Assembly: GCA_022575985.1 (NCBI GenBank)
Contig: JAKSXM010000278.1
Coordinates: 434,001-498,000 of the forward strand
Direction of reading: 5' to 3'
Length of the DNA: 64,000 nucleotides
Source of the DNA: Anagrus nilaparvatae
Lineage: Eukaryota; Arthropoda; Insecta; Hymenoptera; Mymaridae
The translations under genes were made by a program, and so were the position numbers. Positions 23,622 to 33,788 of the stretch are shown piece by piece. The notes below the pieces were generated by a model, which saw only the letters and a list, made by a program, of their open reading frames with translations, was not told the origin of the DNA and ran no database searches. Within the stretch, counting starts at the first letter, position 1; every line of letters begins with the position of its first letter.

Positions 23622-25290
23622 AAGGGTATGTACTATGCAGTGTCCGTGAAGAAAAAGAAGTAAGAAGACAGTTTACTTTGAGCAAATGAATATTTATAAA
23701 AATATAAGACATTAAGAATCTTAATAATATAATTAAGTGAGAATATTTGTATAAAACATTGTGACAATCGTATAAAATAATAAATCTCTTTTGTTTCTGA
23801 AGTTTGTAACTCTATCATTTTTTTTTAGTTACGATATTTCATTTAATATCTTACAACACCAAAAAAAATATATAATAAACATTAATTTATAATAATCATA
23901 AGTTAACCTAACGATTAGCAAGTTAAGTAGCATAAACCACCAGCAACTAGTTATAACACTAGCAAGTCAAAAGGAAACCCCCCCCCTGCTCAAAATTACT
24001 CAAGTACCACGAAAAGTTTTTTCTCTTTATTATAAAAACATATTCAGAGTTTAATAAAAAAAAATAATAAAAAAAATAATTAATTAAATTTAATTTTAAA
24101 ATAATTTAATTTAAATTTAAATTTTAATTCAATTTAACAAGTTCAATAGTTTAAACATTAAGCCCCTTTTACATAATCAACAATAATATTAAACAGAACA
24201 TCGAAAAATGCATTTTTTTTTACAAATTGAATACATTTAGGATATAGTAAAAACCAAAGACATAATTCAAAAAAAATTACTATAAGAACCGCATAAATTT
24301 ATATACATAGGATCCATATTACGAAAACCCAATTTATATAATATTTCAAAAATTCACTACAGGGTAACAATATATGGTAGGAACGTAAAAAAATATCGTA
24401 AACTTTCTTTAACAAAAGCCTAAATGAGAAAAAATATGTTATCTCATATCAGATTTTTTTAATAATAATAAATATTATATTTAAAAATAATAATAAGCAA
24501 GCATATACTAACGGACTGCAAATTTACATCTATATTTATCTTATCTAAAGCGGGAACATAAAAATTAGGGCGAAATATCTTCAAACTTTAAAAAAAAAAT
24601 AATAATACAAACGTCGCGGAGTCAAAAGAATTTTTTTTCTAATAGCAGTAGTTTTTTTTTTGGATTTTTTTTTGGTTTTGACGTATATTTGGTTTCACTT
24701 TTAAATACTTCATGTATATTGGATTTGGACTCTTTAGGTGAAGTTGTGGACCAAGTTTATTAGTACTAATTGATGGGCATGAGAAGGTTCGGTTTTGCAT
24801 TCAACCATAAAATAATGATATTTTGGGTTTTGACTATTAAAAATAATAAGTGATAGAAAGTAACTCTTTTTTCCTTTTCTCTAATTTAATTTTTTTTTAA
24901 GATAAAATAATAACAATAAATTTTATAGAGTACCTACATAAGAATAATAATAGAGTCAAGTTAATAAAAAATGTGTACCCTACTAATATAGCTATAGCAA
25001 TCGTAAGACAGTAAATGTAGAAAATAAGAATTATAATTCCCTAGAATAATGATAACAATTCCCTAAATTTAATGAAAAATAGTAACTTAAATAAGGCAGT
25101 AAAAAAAAAAAAGAAAGAACGTAGAAGAATAATCCTTAGGAAAGTAAGTTGGTTGAAATAGGAGGTAGGTTATAAGAAATAAATATATAACATATAAATT
25201 TTTTATTAGATATTCGAAAAAAGTAACTGTACAATAAACTAACATTAACAATATCATAACTATTAACGATATATATACATAACAAAATAA
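23622..25290. other. AT-rich intergenic region
   Basis: Contains the 3' untranslated part of the coiled-coil gene and the likely 3' end of the JmjC gene (minus strand). An A/T-only patch near 24.06-24.14 kb is built of ATTTAAATTT-like words. No gene supported. Confidence 0.5.
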
Positions 25291-27715
25291 TTAATGGGGA
25301 ATAAGTGATTTATTATGCTTATAACGAATATGATATTGCAAAGAAGCAAAAGATTTAAGAGTCTTATTACATATGTTACAGCGGGTACAAGGTGCAGGCC
25401 CATCAAAAATACCATGGGTATTTTGTAAATGTCGGGTAACATCCGGATCACGACTAAAAGTCATCCCACAGAGAGGACAAGTTTTAGGAGGATTATAAAA
25501 ATGGCGTTTGTTAGGTCTTCGGGAAACAGGAGGTGAAGGAGAACGTGAGGTAGAGGGAGTATTAGGAATTAAATGTAAATAAGAAGGAAATTCGGGGATA
25601 GGACTAAAAACTGGAAAGGGTAAGATAGGTAACGGAGTTTGAATGAAAGAATGGGCATAAGTAGAAGGTAGGTCAGATAAAGGGGTAATTGGTCGAAAAG
25701 TAGTATTAATATTTGGTGGAAACTGAGCAAAACCCAAAGGAGATATATTAGGTGAACTTGTAGGCGAGGGAATAGGAAATAAGTCAGAAGTAGGAGAAAT
25801 ATTTAAGCAAACAGTAGAAGAAAGAGGCAAGGAAGCTAAAGTAAGAGGTGAATCAGAAAGGTCATCATCGGAAGCGGAAACAATGGTAGGACTAGGAGAG
25901 GGTGAATGAGGTAGAGAAAAGGTATCAAAAGGTATCTCAATATCTAGGCCATGGGTTGAAATGGGAGAAGAAGGCGCGGAGAAAGTAGAAAGAGAATCTG
26001 TAGCATCTTTTCTATGTCGGTGAAGATGATATTTAAAATCCTCTGGAGTTGCAAAAGATGGGAAATGAGTACAGTCAGGATCGGGACAAACAAGACCAGG
26101 CTGAGACCTATCGTATGCCGTTGTATCAAGTTGATGACGATCGGTGACAGGACAGGCACAAGTATATTCCTGCCTTAATTGACCTTTATAGTAGCTAGGA
26201 AAGAAATTAACAGCCTCTGAAAAAAAAAAAAAATAAAAATAATAAAAATAATAATAATAATATTTTTTTTTATGTTTAATCAAAAAATATATATAAAATT
26301 CTTGCCTGCTGCGCACGCTGTCCAATTAAGAACAAGATGGGCACAGGAACTATTAATAATAACAAGGTCACCAGCTTGTTGATGTATGAAAGCTCGAGGT
26401 ATCTTATGCTCATCCAGAAATGCTTGCGTTGGAAAGATATAGGATTCATGGAAAGGAGCAAATTTACAACGGCAACCATCACATGGAGTACCACGTTTGC
26501 AAAAAACAGGTTTGTTTTTGCAGGAAGCAAGGTCAGGAATTTTCTTAACTGGCAGTTTTTTGGAAACAGCCTTTCTCATGGAAGTCTCTGGTTGGAATAG
26601 GTCTGGAATCTTCCGGATTCTTGTAGAAACCCTGGAAGCCTTCTTACATGCCTGCCAATTAGAGGTCGAAGGAAGTTTTTTGGGGGAGGATTTTTTAGAA
26701 ACAAGGGAAACTTTTTTGGAAGCAATTTTTTTAAGGGGTTTCTTTTTAGGAACCTTAGTTGAAATAGGATCGGAAGACTTTTTAGTAATATTACAATAAG
26801 GATTGGGACAAGAGGAACTACAGGTAACCTTACGAAATTTACAGCCTGGATAAGAGAGCTTATAATCGTTAATGGCATGTGTAAAAGGTCTATTGGCAGT
26901 ATCAGGAAATACCATCCAGAGTTTTTTACCAAAAATTACCAAATTGGCTGAGTGAAGCTGTGCAAATTCTAAATGACACGAAGTGATTGATGCATGTGGG
27001 CTTACGTATACCATGGGTTTGGTTAAACCTAAAGAAATTTTTTTTATTTATTATAAAAAAAAAGAGAGAAAAGATAAGAATAAAAATAGTACCTGGAGAG
27101 TCGTTTAAGTAAGTTTCGATTATATTGGGGTTAAGAGAAGCAGAAGCGAGTTGTAAACAGTGATGTTCATTAAAAGAGTCATGGTGATCTCGGATATTCC
27201 TCCAAATCTTGCCACTCCGAACAAATTTATCCAATATCCCAGGAATCTCAGATAATGTAGGTGTAGTGGTCGGATTATCTTGTAAGCTTGCGATAAAAGC
27301 GTCCTTTATAATATCAGATTTGTCATCATGTATGGGAACCTCCAGTACCTTAAAAGGAGCGGTCGCAGGATCAGGGAAAATATCAGTAGCAAACTGCTCC
27401 TGTCTAAAATATTTGGGAGGCAATTTCGAAACCCAATCAGTTAAATTAATATTGGGGTCAGGAGTATAACAACCTCGGAGCTAAAAAAAAAAAAGAAAGA
27501 GTGAGAGAAATTAGAAATTTTTAAAATGGACTAAAGATAAAAAAAAAATAACAAAGAAAAATACGTACAACCACAGCGACATGATTCTCCAGATGGCCTT
27601 TAAGTTGCTTATCAATAAAGCTAGGCAAATCCTCTAATTTAACATTAGAAAGGTATTTAACTAACCTATTTTCGATAAAAATATTGGCATTATCAAAATC
27701 TTCGTCAAAACTCAT
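25291..27715 (-). CDS. JmjC-domain protein with three C2H2 zinc fingers (4 exons, 727 aa)
   Basis: Exons on the minus strand: 27715-27569, 27480-27093, 27028-26306 and 26216-25291; phases join without a stop. JmjC proteins are Fe(II)/2-oxoglutarate oxygenases, many of them histone lysine demethylases. Here the iron-binding triad is intact: His197 and Glu199 (TSCHLEFAQLHSANLVIFGK) and His409 (SSCAHLVLN). Asn207 and Lys213/214 sit where the family contacts 2-oxoglutarate. The His-Glu to His gap is ~210 residues, far longer than usual, because a Lys/Ser-rich insert with Cys clusters (CPNPYC, CKRGTPCDGCRC) occupies ~239-368. After JmjC come a C2H2 finger (~462-485), a Pro/Ser-rich linker, and two C2H2 fingers (~666-720) at the C-terminus. 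The JmjC core is closest in style to KDM4-type domains, but no JmjN, PHD or Tudor was seen. Likely nuclear. Target unknown. Confidence 0.85.
26217..26305 (-). other. GC-AG intron inside the JmjC domain
   Basis: The donor is CAG|GCAAGA (GC instead of GT) and the acceptor is a 13-T tract followed by CAG. Splicing here restores the conserved JmjC end (CAA-E-AVNFF, where many relatives have CAEAVNF); reading through gives an unrelated tail. GC-AG introns are a known minor class with a strong AG|GCAAG match as here. Confidence 0.8.
27028..27093 (-). other. JmjC gene intron 2 (GT-AG, bases 27092-27029)
   Basis: Donor CCAG|GTACTA and acceptor TTTCTTTAG|GTTTAACC, 64 nt, phase 1. The join creates SPGLTKPMVY at the front of the JmjC core. 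Coordinates given are the flanking exon bases. Intron 1 (27568-27481, 88 nt) has donor GTT|GTACGT, acceptor T-tract-AG|CTCCGA, phase 0. Confidence 0.75.
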
Positions 27716-27724
27716 GATAAAAAC

Positions 27725-27760
27725 CTAAAAATAAAAAAAAAAATAGAAATAATATTCTTA
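27725..27760 (-). other. Splice acceptor of a probable 5' leader intron of the JmjC gene
   Basis: A T-rich tract ending TTTTTTTATTTTTAG lies immediately upstream; the exon begins at 27724 and runs nine bases to the ATG at 27715. I could not place the matching donor or the upstream leader exon. Confidence 0.45.
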
Positions 27761-28189
27761 AATATAAGAGTCCTAATAAAAAAAAAAACACTAAGTATGA
27801 TATAGATCGTTCATGCTTCTTCTTGGCAAAAAAAAAAATAATAATAAGAAATAATAAATTCGACCAAAAAAAAAGGGAAATATTGTAGTTGAAGAATATG
27901 CAAAAAAGATAGTGAGCCGTAAGGATCATGATAAAAAATAGAGAAAATAAAAAATTTGAGGTGTCAAACAGTAAATAATATAGTGGAGAATATTAAACGG
28001 TACGCGAACGTTCTCAAACAGAGAGTTCGAAGTATAGTTTTCTTTGGGATATTAGATATCGAATAAAATATTAAGAACGGTAGAATATACGCTGGAAAAT
28101 TTAAGCAAATTTTAAAAAAAAAAGGGGTTATTTTAAATCATTTTTTTTTTGTCTAAATAGAATAATTTTTTTCCCGTAAAATAAGTTCA

Positions 28190-29515
28190 ACGAAAGTTAA
28201 ATTTGCTTAAAATTTCAAGAAAAATTTTGGAGATTCAAAAAGCCAGCGCAATAATATTTTCTAAAGAGAGTAATTTTTTTTCAGAATAAGTTAAGTAAAG
28301 TATATGTTTACCTGGAAGCTTCAAGCAAAAAATATCATTGCAAGTCATTTTTTTAGAGCAATGGGTTTAAAAATAATACAAGTAAAGTTTAGGTTTAAAT
28401 TTCAAGTAAAAATATTACCTTAAGACATTTCAAATCAATTGTGAAGTAAAGTAAATTTTTTCTCAGAAGATGATTAGTGAATTTTATGGTTGCCTGAAAT
28501 TTCAAGCAATTTTTTTTAAGAAAAAAAAAAACACGTCATTTTGAGACATTTTAAATCATGCTAAGATAAAAATGATTAAATAATGGCAGTAATTTTGGCC
28601 TTGAGAAAGAATTTTTTCAAACAAGAAACCTAGAGAGTTTTTCAGACCTTTTTTGTTTGAAATAAGAGAAATAAGGTAAACAATTTTGTGTTTGCCTAAA
28701 ATTTCAAGCAATTTTTTGGTAGGATTTAAAAAATATCATTTTAAGACATTTTAAATCAAGTTAAGATAAAAAAAAAACAATTAAATAATTGAATAAATTT
28801 GATAATATAATAAATTTTATAATTTGTCTGAAATTTCCAGCAAATTTTTTTTTCAAGTCGTGTTTTTCTAAATAGAATAAAAGTTTGTAGGATAAGTTCA
28901 ATGAAAGTTATGTTTGCCTGAAATTTCAAGCAAAAATTGGAAAGATTTAATTTTAAGTAATATTTTTTCTAAATAAAGTAAAATTTTTAGAATAAATTCA
29001 AAGAAAGTTATATTTGTCTTAAATGTCAAGCAAAATTTTAAAGATTTAATTTTAAGTAATATTTTTTTTTCTAAATAGAATAAATTTTCGTAGAAGAAGT
29101 TATGTTTACTTAAAAGTTCGAGAAAAAATTAAAAAAAAATTTTTAAAATAATGACAGCATTTTTTTTTCTGTTTGCCTGAAAATTCAAGCATTTTTTTTT
29201 TCTTTTCAAGGAAACTAGAAATGTCATTTTGAGATTTTATCCTAAACCATGTTTAAGAAAAATAAGTGAATAATATCAATAATTTTAAAATAATGACAAC
29301 AATTTTTTTGTTTGCCTGAAAGTTCAAGCAATTTTTTTAGGGAAATTAAAAATATTATTTGGATTTTTTATTTAAAAAGATAGAAATAAGTAAATGAATT
29401 CAGTAAATCTTGGCTTTAAGCGAAAATCCGAATAAAAAATTTAGAGAATTACAGACCAAAAAAAAATGAAATGTCAGCAATGTATGATTTGCTTGAAATT
29501 CCAAGCGGGGATTTG
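28190..29515. repeat. Palindrome array, left block: GTTTGCCTGAAATTTCAAGCAA-type sites
   Basis: About eleven copies of an inverted repeat of consensus TTTGCCTGAAATTTCAAGCA occur at roughly 28203, 28306, 28490, 28691, 28823, 28913, 29017, 29105, 29171, 29311 and 29487. Spacing is 65-200 bp, commonly near 100. Arms are GC[CT]TGAA and TTCAAGC around a 2-bp centre; the left arm usually carries C for T. T-runs typically follow each copy. The array lies upstream of the JmjC gene (minus) and of the 31513 gene (plus). It resembles a cluster of binding sites for a dimeric protein or a diverged satellite; I cannot tell which. Confidence 0.7.
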
Positions 29516-30159
29516 AAGTGTTGAAAGAATTAAGAAAAAATTGAATAATTTACTGATAGGAATGGTTATTTCTTGTTTAAACTACAGGAACAACTTATTT
29601 CTTTACTACCTGATCAGTTGAAAAAATTTAAACAGGATTTAGTCATTTGTAGTATATTCAAACGCAAAAACTATAAAATTAAACGGTTACCCAGTTTAAA
29701 AAAATTTTTTTTTTGAGTAAATTTTGGATACTTAAACAAATTTTGGAAGGTATGATTAACAAGAAATTTTGAAGTTTTAACCCAAGGAACGTTTAGCATA
29801 CTTTGGCAATTTAAGGGAATAATAAAAATGTTAGGGATTTTAACTAGTAATAAAGTCGTGCTTGGATCGGTAAAAAAAAGCAAGCTTAAAATAGCATTTT
29901 TTTTTTAATTTATGCATGAGGTTTACTAAAAATAACAATAGTAAAAAAATATACATGCATTTTATAGGAGCAATATTATTAATTAGGAAAAAAATACATA
30001 ATAAACACTAGGATACTTACCAAATTTTAACTATGTCTTAAGTAATACAATATAAGAAAAATAATAATGTTAGGAGCAAAGATAGATTGATTGAGTAAAA
30101 ATATAAAAAGCACATGGGCTAATAAGAACAAGGGAGAAGACAAAATCTTATGAATAAAA

Positions 30160-30505
30160 CTTTGCCAGGATTAATTATGTATATATAAAAAACTCTGCTA
30201 AGATTACATGTGTGTATATATAAAACCTTGCCAGGAATTGCGTGGGGGTATATAAAAAACTTTGCTAAGATTGCATGTGTATATATAAAACCTTGCCAGG
30301 AATTGCGTGGGGATATATAAAAAAAACTCTGCTAAGATTACATATGTGTATATATAAAACTTTGCCAGGAATTGCGTGGGGGTATATAAAAAACTTTGCT
30401 AAGATTGCATGTGTATATAAAAAACTTTGCCAGGAATTGCGTGGGGGGTATATAAAAAACTTTGCCAAGATTGCGCGTGTATATATAAAAAACTTGGCCA
30501 AGGCG
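30160..30505. repeat. Minisatellite of two alternating ~33-bp half-units containing TATATAAA
   Basis: Half-units of type AACTTTGCCAGGAATTGCG followed by TGGGGGTATATAAA alternate with AACTTTGCTAAGATTGCAT followed by GTGTATATATAA. There are about five composite units of ~66 bp. Because 66 is a multiple of three, both strands show ORFs here with repeating peptides; these are not genes. Each half-unit carries a TATATAA box. Confidence 0.8.
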
Positions 30506-30639
30506 TAATTGTGTAAACAACGAGTGGCGCGCGACGAAAATTTGAAAATTTTTTGTTTTGCATGACAAATATAGAATAAATTGAGAATAAAATAAAAAGA
30601 AATGGAACTTTGAAGTGATGAAATTAAGTAACCTTTTGT

Positions 30640-31240
30640 AAATTCTAAGCAATCTTCAAGGAAAAATATTAGTGTTTGCTTGAAAATTCAAGCAAATTTT
30701 AAAAATATGAATTAAGGCCCTTAAATAGTTTTAGGGGTATTTTAAGCAATCTTCAAGGAAAAATATTAGTGTTTGCTTGAAAATTCAAGCAAATTTTAAA
30801 AATATGAATTAAGGCCCTTAAATAGTTTTAGGGGTATTTTAAGCAATTTTCAAGGAAAAATATTAGTGTTTGCTTGAAAAAATTCAAGCAAATTTTTAAA
30901 AAAATGCGAATTAAGGTTTTTGAATAGTTTTAAAGTATCCTAAACATAAATTAAGAGTATATTAGGAAATTTTCAAGGAAAAATAGTAGTGTTTGCTTGA
31001 AAATTCAAAAAAAAATAAATTTAAAGATATGAGCTAAGGTTTAAATAGTTTTAAAGTATTTTTTTTAAAGGTATACTAAGTAATTTTCAGAGAAAATATT
31101 AGTGTTTGCTTGAAAATTCAAGCAAATTTTTAAATGATGAAATTAATATTTTAGCAGGTCTAAAATACCATAAATATAAATAAAAAATGTTTAAAATTCC
31201 TTCTCAAGCAAAAACGTTCGTGTTTGCAAAAAAAATTCAA
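30640..31240. repeat. Palindrome array, right block: 97-bp units with TTGCTTGAAAATTCAAGCAA
   Basis: Perfect 9-bp-arm palindromes (spacer AA) lie at 30676-30695, 30773-30792 and 31106-31125. A copy with a longer centre starts at 30870, and decayed copies at ~30993 and ~31220. The first three start 97 bp apart and the whole unit is repeated, including the block AAGGCCCTTAAATAGTTTTA. Same palindrome family as 28.2-29.5 kb, with the minisatellite between. Confidence 0.82.
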
Positions 31241-31512
31241 ATTTTTTCTTTCCTTTTTCTCTCTTTGCTCAAACCATACCTAGCCAAAGTATCTAACTAA
31301 AAATATCGTATTTTTCTATAAGATACGACAGTATAATATGAAAAGAAAAAATTTATAATACAGTATAAGGTCACCAAGAATGAAAAAAACCAGATGGTCC
31401 CTTATCTTGCCGGAGGAATTTAGAAAACCGAAAACATGCTAGACTATACAGATCACGTTAACATTTCAACTCAGTACTATCAATAATTCTTATAAAAAGA
31501 AGTAAAGAAAAA

Positions 31513-31935
31513 ATGAATACAAATAACGAAAACAATAGGAATTTGTTCCAATCGGGACAAGATCTTTGCAGACACTTGCAAGCAAAAAATGACGGTAGAG
31601 GCCTAGCATTGGTGGCCTGGGTTTTTAGAAAACTGGAGGTAACAGTCCGAGGAGGGGACCTAGTTATTCCAGGCATACAATACCGGAGAACTGTTAGATT
31701 TTTTAATACCTTAGCCGTAACAACAGCAAATTTGGCAGCAGAAGTTGCAAGAGATAATCTAAGAATGGCTGAAGAACGAGAGGACGAAAATCAGCTGCAC
31801 CAAAGAAATGAACGAGGTTGGGTCCAAAGAGGCCCAGGAGAAGAAATAGGATACAGAAGAAACAATGAGGAAGATGAGGATGAATGGGTCGAGATAGAAG
31901 ATGAAAATGAGGAGGATATAGATGTTGAGAATTAA
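31513..31935 (+). CDS. Unknown 140-aa protein with a strongly acidic C-terminus
   Basis: ATG at 31513 in an A-rich leader. The N-terminal ~75 residues look like a compact folded domain (SGQDLCRHLQAKNDGRG, then VVIPGIQYRRTVRFFNTLAV-like core with V/L/I periodicity). A charged helix (AEVARDNLRMAEEREDE) and a Glu/Asp-rich tail (residues ~115-140) follow. No membrane segment, signal peptide or known motif. Acidic tails of this sort are common in histone- or DNA-associated chaperone-like proteins, but that is only an analogy. Codon composition is clearly less AT-rich than its surroundings. Poly(A) signal AATAAA is at 32012-32017, and the next gene converges on it. Upstream lies the palindrome array shared with the JmjC gene. 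Confidence 0.68.
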   Translation: MNTNNENNRNLFQSGQDLCRHLQAKNDGRGLALVAWVFRKLEVTVRGGDLVIPGIQYRRTVRFFNTLAVTTANLAAEVARDNLRMAEEREDENQLHQRNERGWVQRGPGEEIGYRRNNEEDEDEWVEIEDENEEDIDVEN

Positions 31936-32002
31936 AAGAAAATAGTTTTTTTTTTTTGAAATTTGGTTAAGTTTTTAATATAATATTATACAAGTTTTTT
32001 TA

Positions 32003-32017
32003 TTTATTATTAATAAA
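32003..32017. terminator. Overlapping poly(A) signals of two convergent genes
   Basis: AATAAA on the plus strand (32012-32017) serves the 31513-31935 gene; TTTATT at 32003-32008 is AATAAA on the minus strand, 58 nt past the stop of the EB-module gene. Another minus-strand copy overlaps that gene's stop at 32061-32066. Confidence 0.5.
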
Positions 32018-32065
32018 GCAGAGGTGACTCCTTCTACATAATAATTTTTTAAGGTGTATATTTAT

Positions 32066-33788
32066 TTAAGAAAATATGCTGGTGGAAGTCGAGCCATCCT
32101 TATTATAGAAAATATCTAATGCCTGGCGTCTAATAAGCCTACGACGGTAGATATTTCTAATATGGATGACTGCGACACCAGCTAGCAAAATCAAAACTAC
32201 CCCAAAGGCAACATATAGGGCATATACATTTTGTTGACCTAAAATAAAAATATAAAAAATTAATAGCTGATTATTAGCAAACAAAATTTATATTTTATAT
32301 ATACAAATATTTTACCTGAAGTTTCTGTTTGGGTGTAACCCTCACTGCAAGACCCAACACATGGAACTGTCTCATCCGCTGAAAATTTTTTCTTATTAGC
32401 ACTAAATCTTTCTGATTTAATTAATTTTTTTCCCTTTTATTAAAAATTATTACTTACCAGGCTCAGCAACACATAGCATTCCCCTATTTATGAACCCATC
32501 CTGGCAAGAACAGATACCAGACACACAACTGGTGGACCTGGTCACACAGCGGCTATTGGTACCACATGTTCCACCAACCGCTATAGCTAAAAACAAAAAT
32601 ATAATGCACAAACATTATAATTTTCCTATACAAATAATATAAAAAACTTACCCCTGTAGCATCTGCCCTTCTCGTAGACCTCGTCAGCAGGACAAAATCC
32701 CTCACCAAAACCTGTAAATAATAAATATTAATCAGAATGGTTCAATCACAAGCCAACAAACTCCATGCGACAAACCAAACACAACCCATAGCATCAAATC
32801 TCAAAGCCCATACACAAAAAAAAACCATCACCAATAAACAATACTTCCCTAAAACCATTCAATAGCCCTTATAAATTTCATAAAAAGACATGCAAACATT
32901 TTTTTTTATTTTAACTCATAAATCTAATAAGAAAATACACATATAATTAAACAAAAACACAACACCAAATTTTAACAAGTATAAAACTCCATATAAAAAA
33001 ACCAAGACTAAATAAAAATCTAACTTAAAATAAAAACACAACAAGACCAAAAGTAATAATTAACAACAAAAAAAAAGCAAAAAACACATCACTAAACTTT
33101 AACAAATATGAAACTCCAAAAATTTTTCATCCATGCACATGCAGACAACAAAAACCTCAATATAAAATACCATTCCACAAATAAAACTCAACAACACCAT
33201 AAATGTTCAACTCTTAATATTTACCCAAACACAAAAATAAAATAAAAACTGGAAAAATCATCTTCTTTCTCCAAAAGTCCAAAACTCCAATTTATTTTAC
33301 CTCAGAAAACACACTATGCCTTACCACCTCAAACAACAATATTGAGTTACCTAACGTTTCCTATAACCAACCAAACAGTAACGTATACCTGTTGATTTTT
33401 TCCCCCACTCACTACAACTAATAAAAACCCAAGTGTGTGGATTTATTAAATTTTTTCTTTGCCTAAATAAAATAAAGACAGCTAAACCCAAATAATAACA
33501 CTTTACTCTCCTATATAAAATATGTACATACCCATACGAATTAAAAAAAAAAAACCCAGACAAGTGAAAAACCCTACAAATGTAAAAATAAACTAAACTG
33601 GATCAATTCAAATAATGACAATAACAGCATAAAGTTTAAAACAAAAATAAACAGTTTTAACATTATACAAAACTGTTTATTTTCCAGCGATGCCTTTGAT
33701 TTTTGCGCAATTGTTTAAGTATAAATTGATACTAAGTAGTAATAAATTTTTACCAGCTACAATATCAGAACTCACAGTAATGGGTTTT
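32066..33788 (-). CDS. Type I membrane protein with an EB (EGF-like Cys-rich) module, 5' part missing
   Basis: Read from splice signals on the minus strand: exons 33788-33754 (weakest), 32711-32652, 32586-32458, 32378-32316, 32238-32066. All joins are in phase with GT-AG boundaries. Exon 32586-32458 encodes an EB-module-like unit (VGGTCGTNSRC, then SCVSGICSCQDGFINRGMLC), a secreted disulfide-rich domain. A Cys-containing spacer exon follows (VPCVGSCSEGYTQTETSG). The last exon has a transmembrane helix (YVAFGVVLILLAGVAVIHI) with a basic stop-transfer and a ~25-aa cytoplasmic tail ending TSIFS. The protein is therefore probably a cell-surface receptor or adhesion protein with its ectodomain toward the 5' side. 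The signal-peptide exon and possibly more EB exons were not found; they should lie beyond 33.8 kb. Confidence 0.7.

Noticed and set aside
30265..30652. Repeating peptide ORFs on both strands (IYTRAILAKFF- and YIKNFAKIA-like)
   Set aside because: Produced by a minisatellite whose period is a multiple of three; open on both strands and not protein-like.
28190..31240. CRISPR array
   Set aside because: Repeats are palindromic with similar, not unique, spacers, in a eukaryotic context with introns.
7473..33788. A large endogenous DNA virus covering the F-box, CxWC and JmjC genes
   Set aside because: Some large insect viruses may carry JmjC genes, but these genes have several spliceosomal introns and wide spacing, and no core viral replication or structural gene was recognized.
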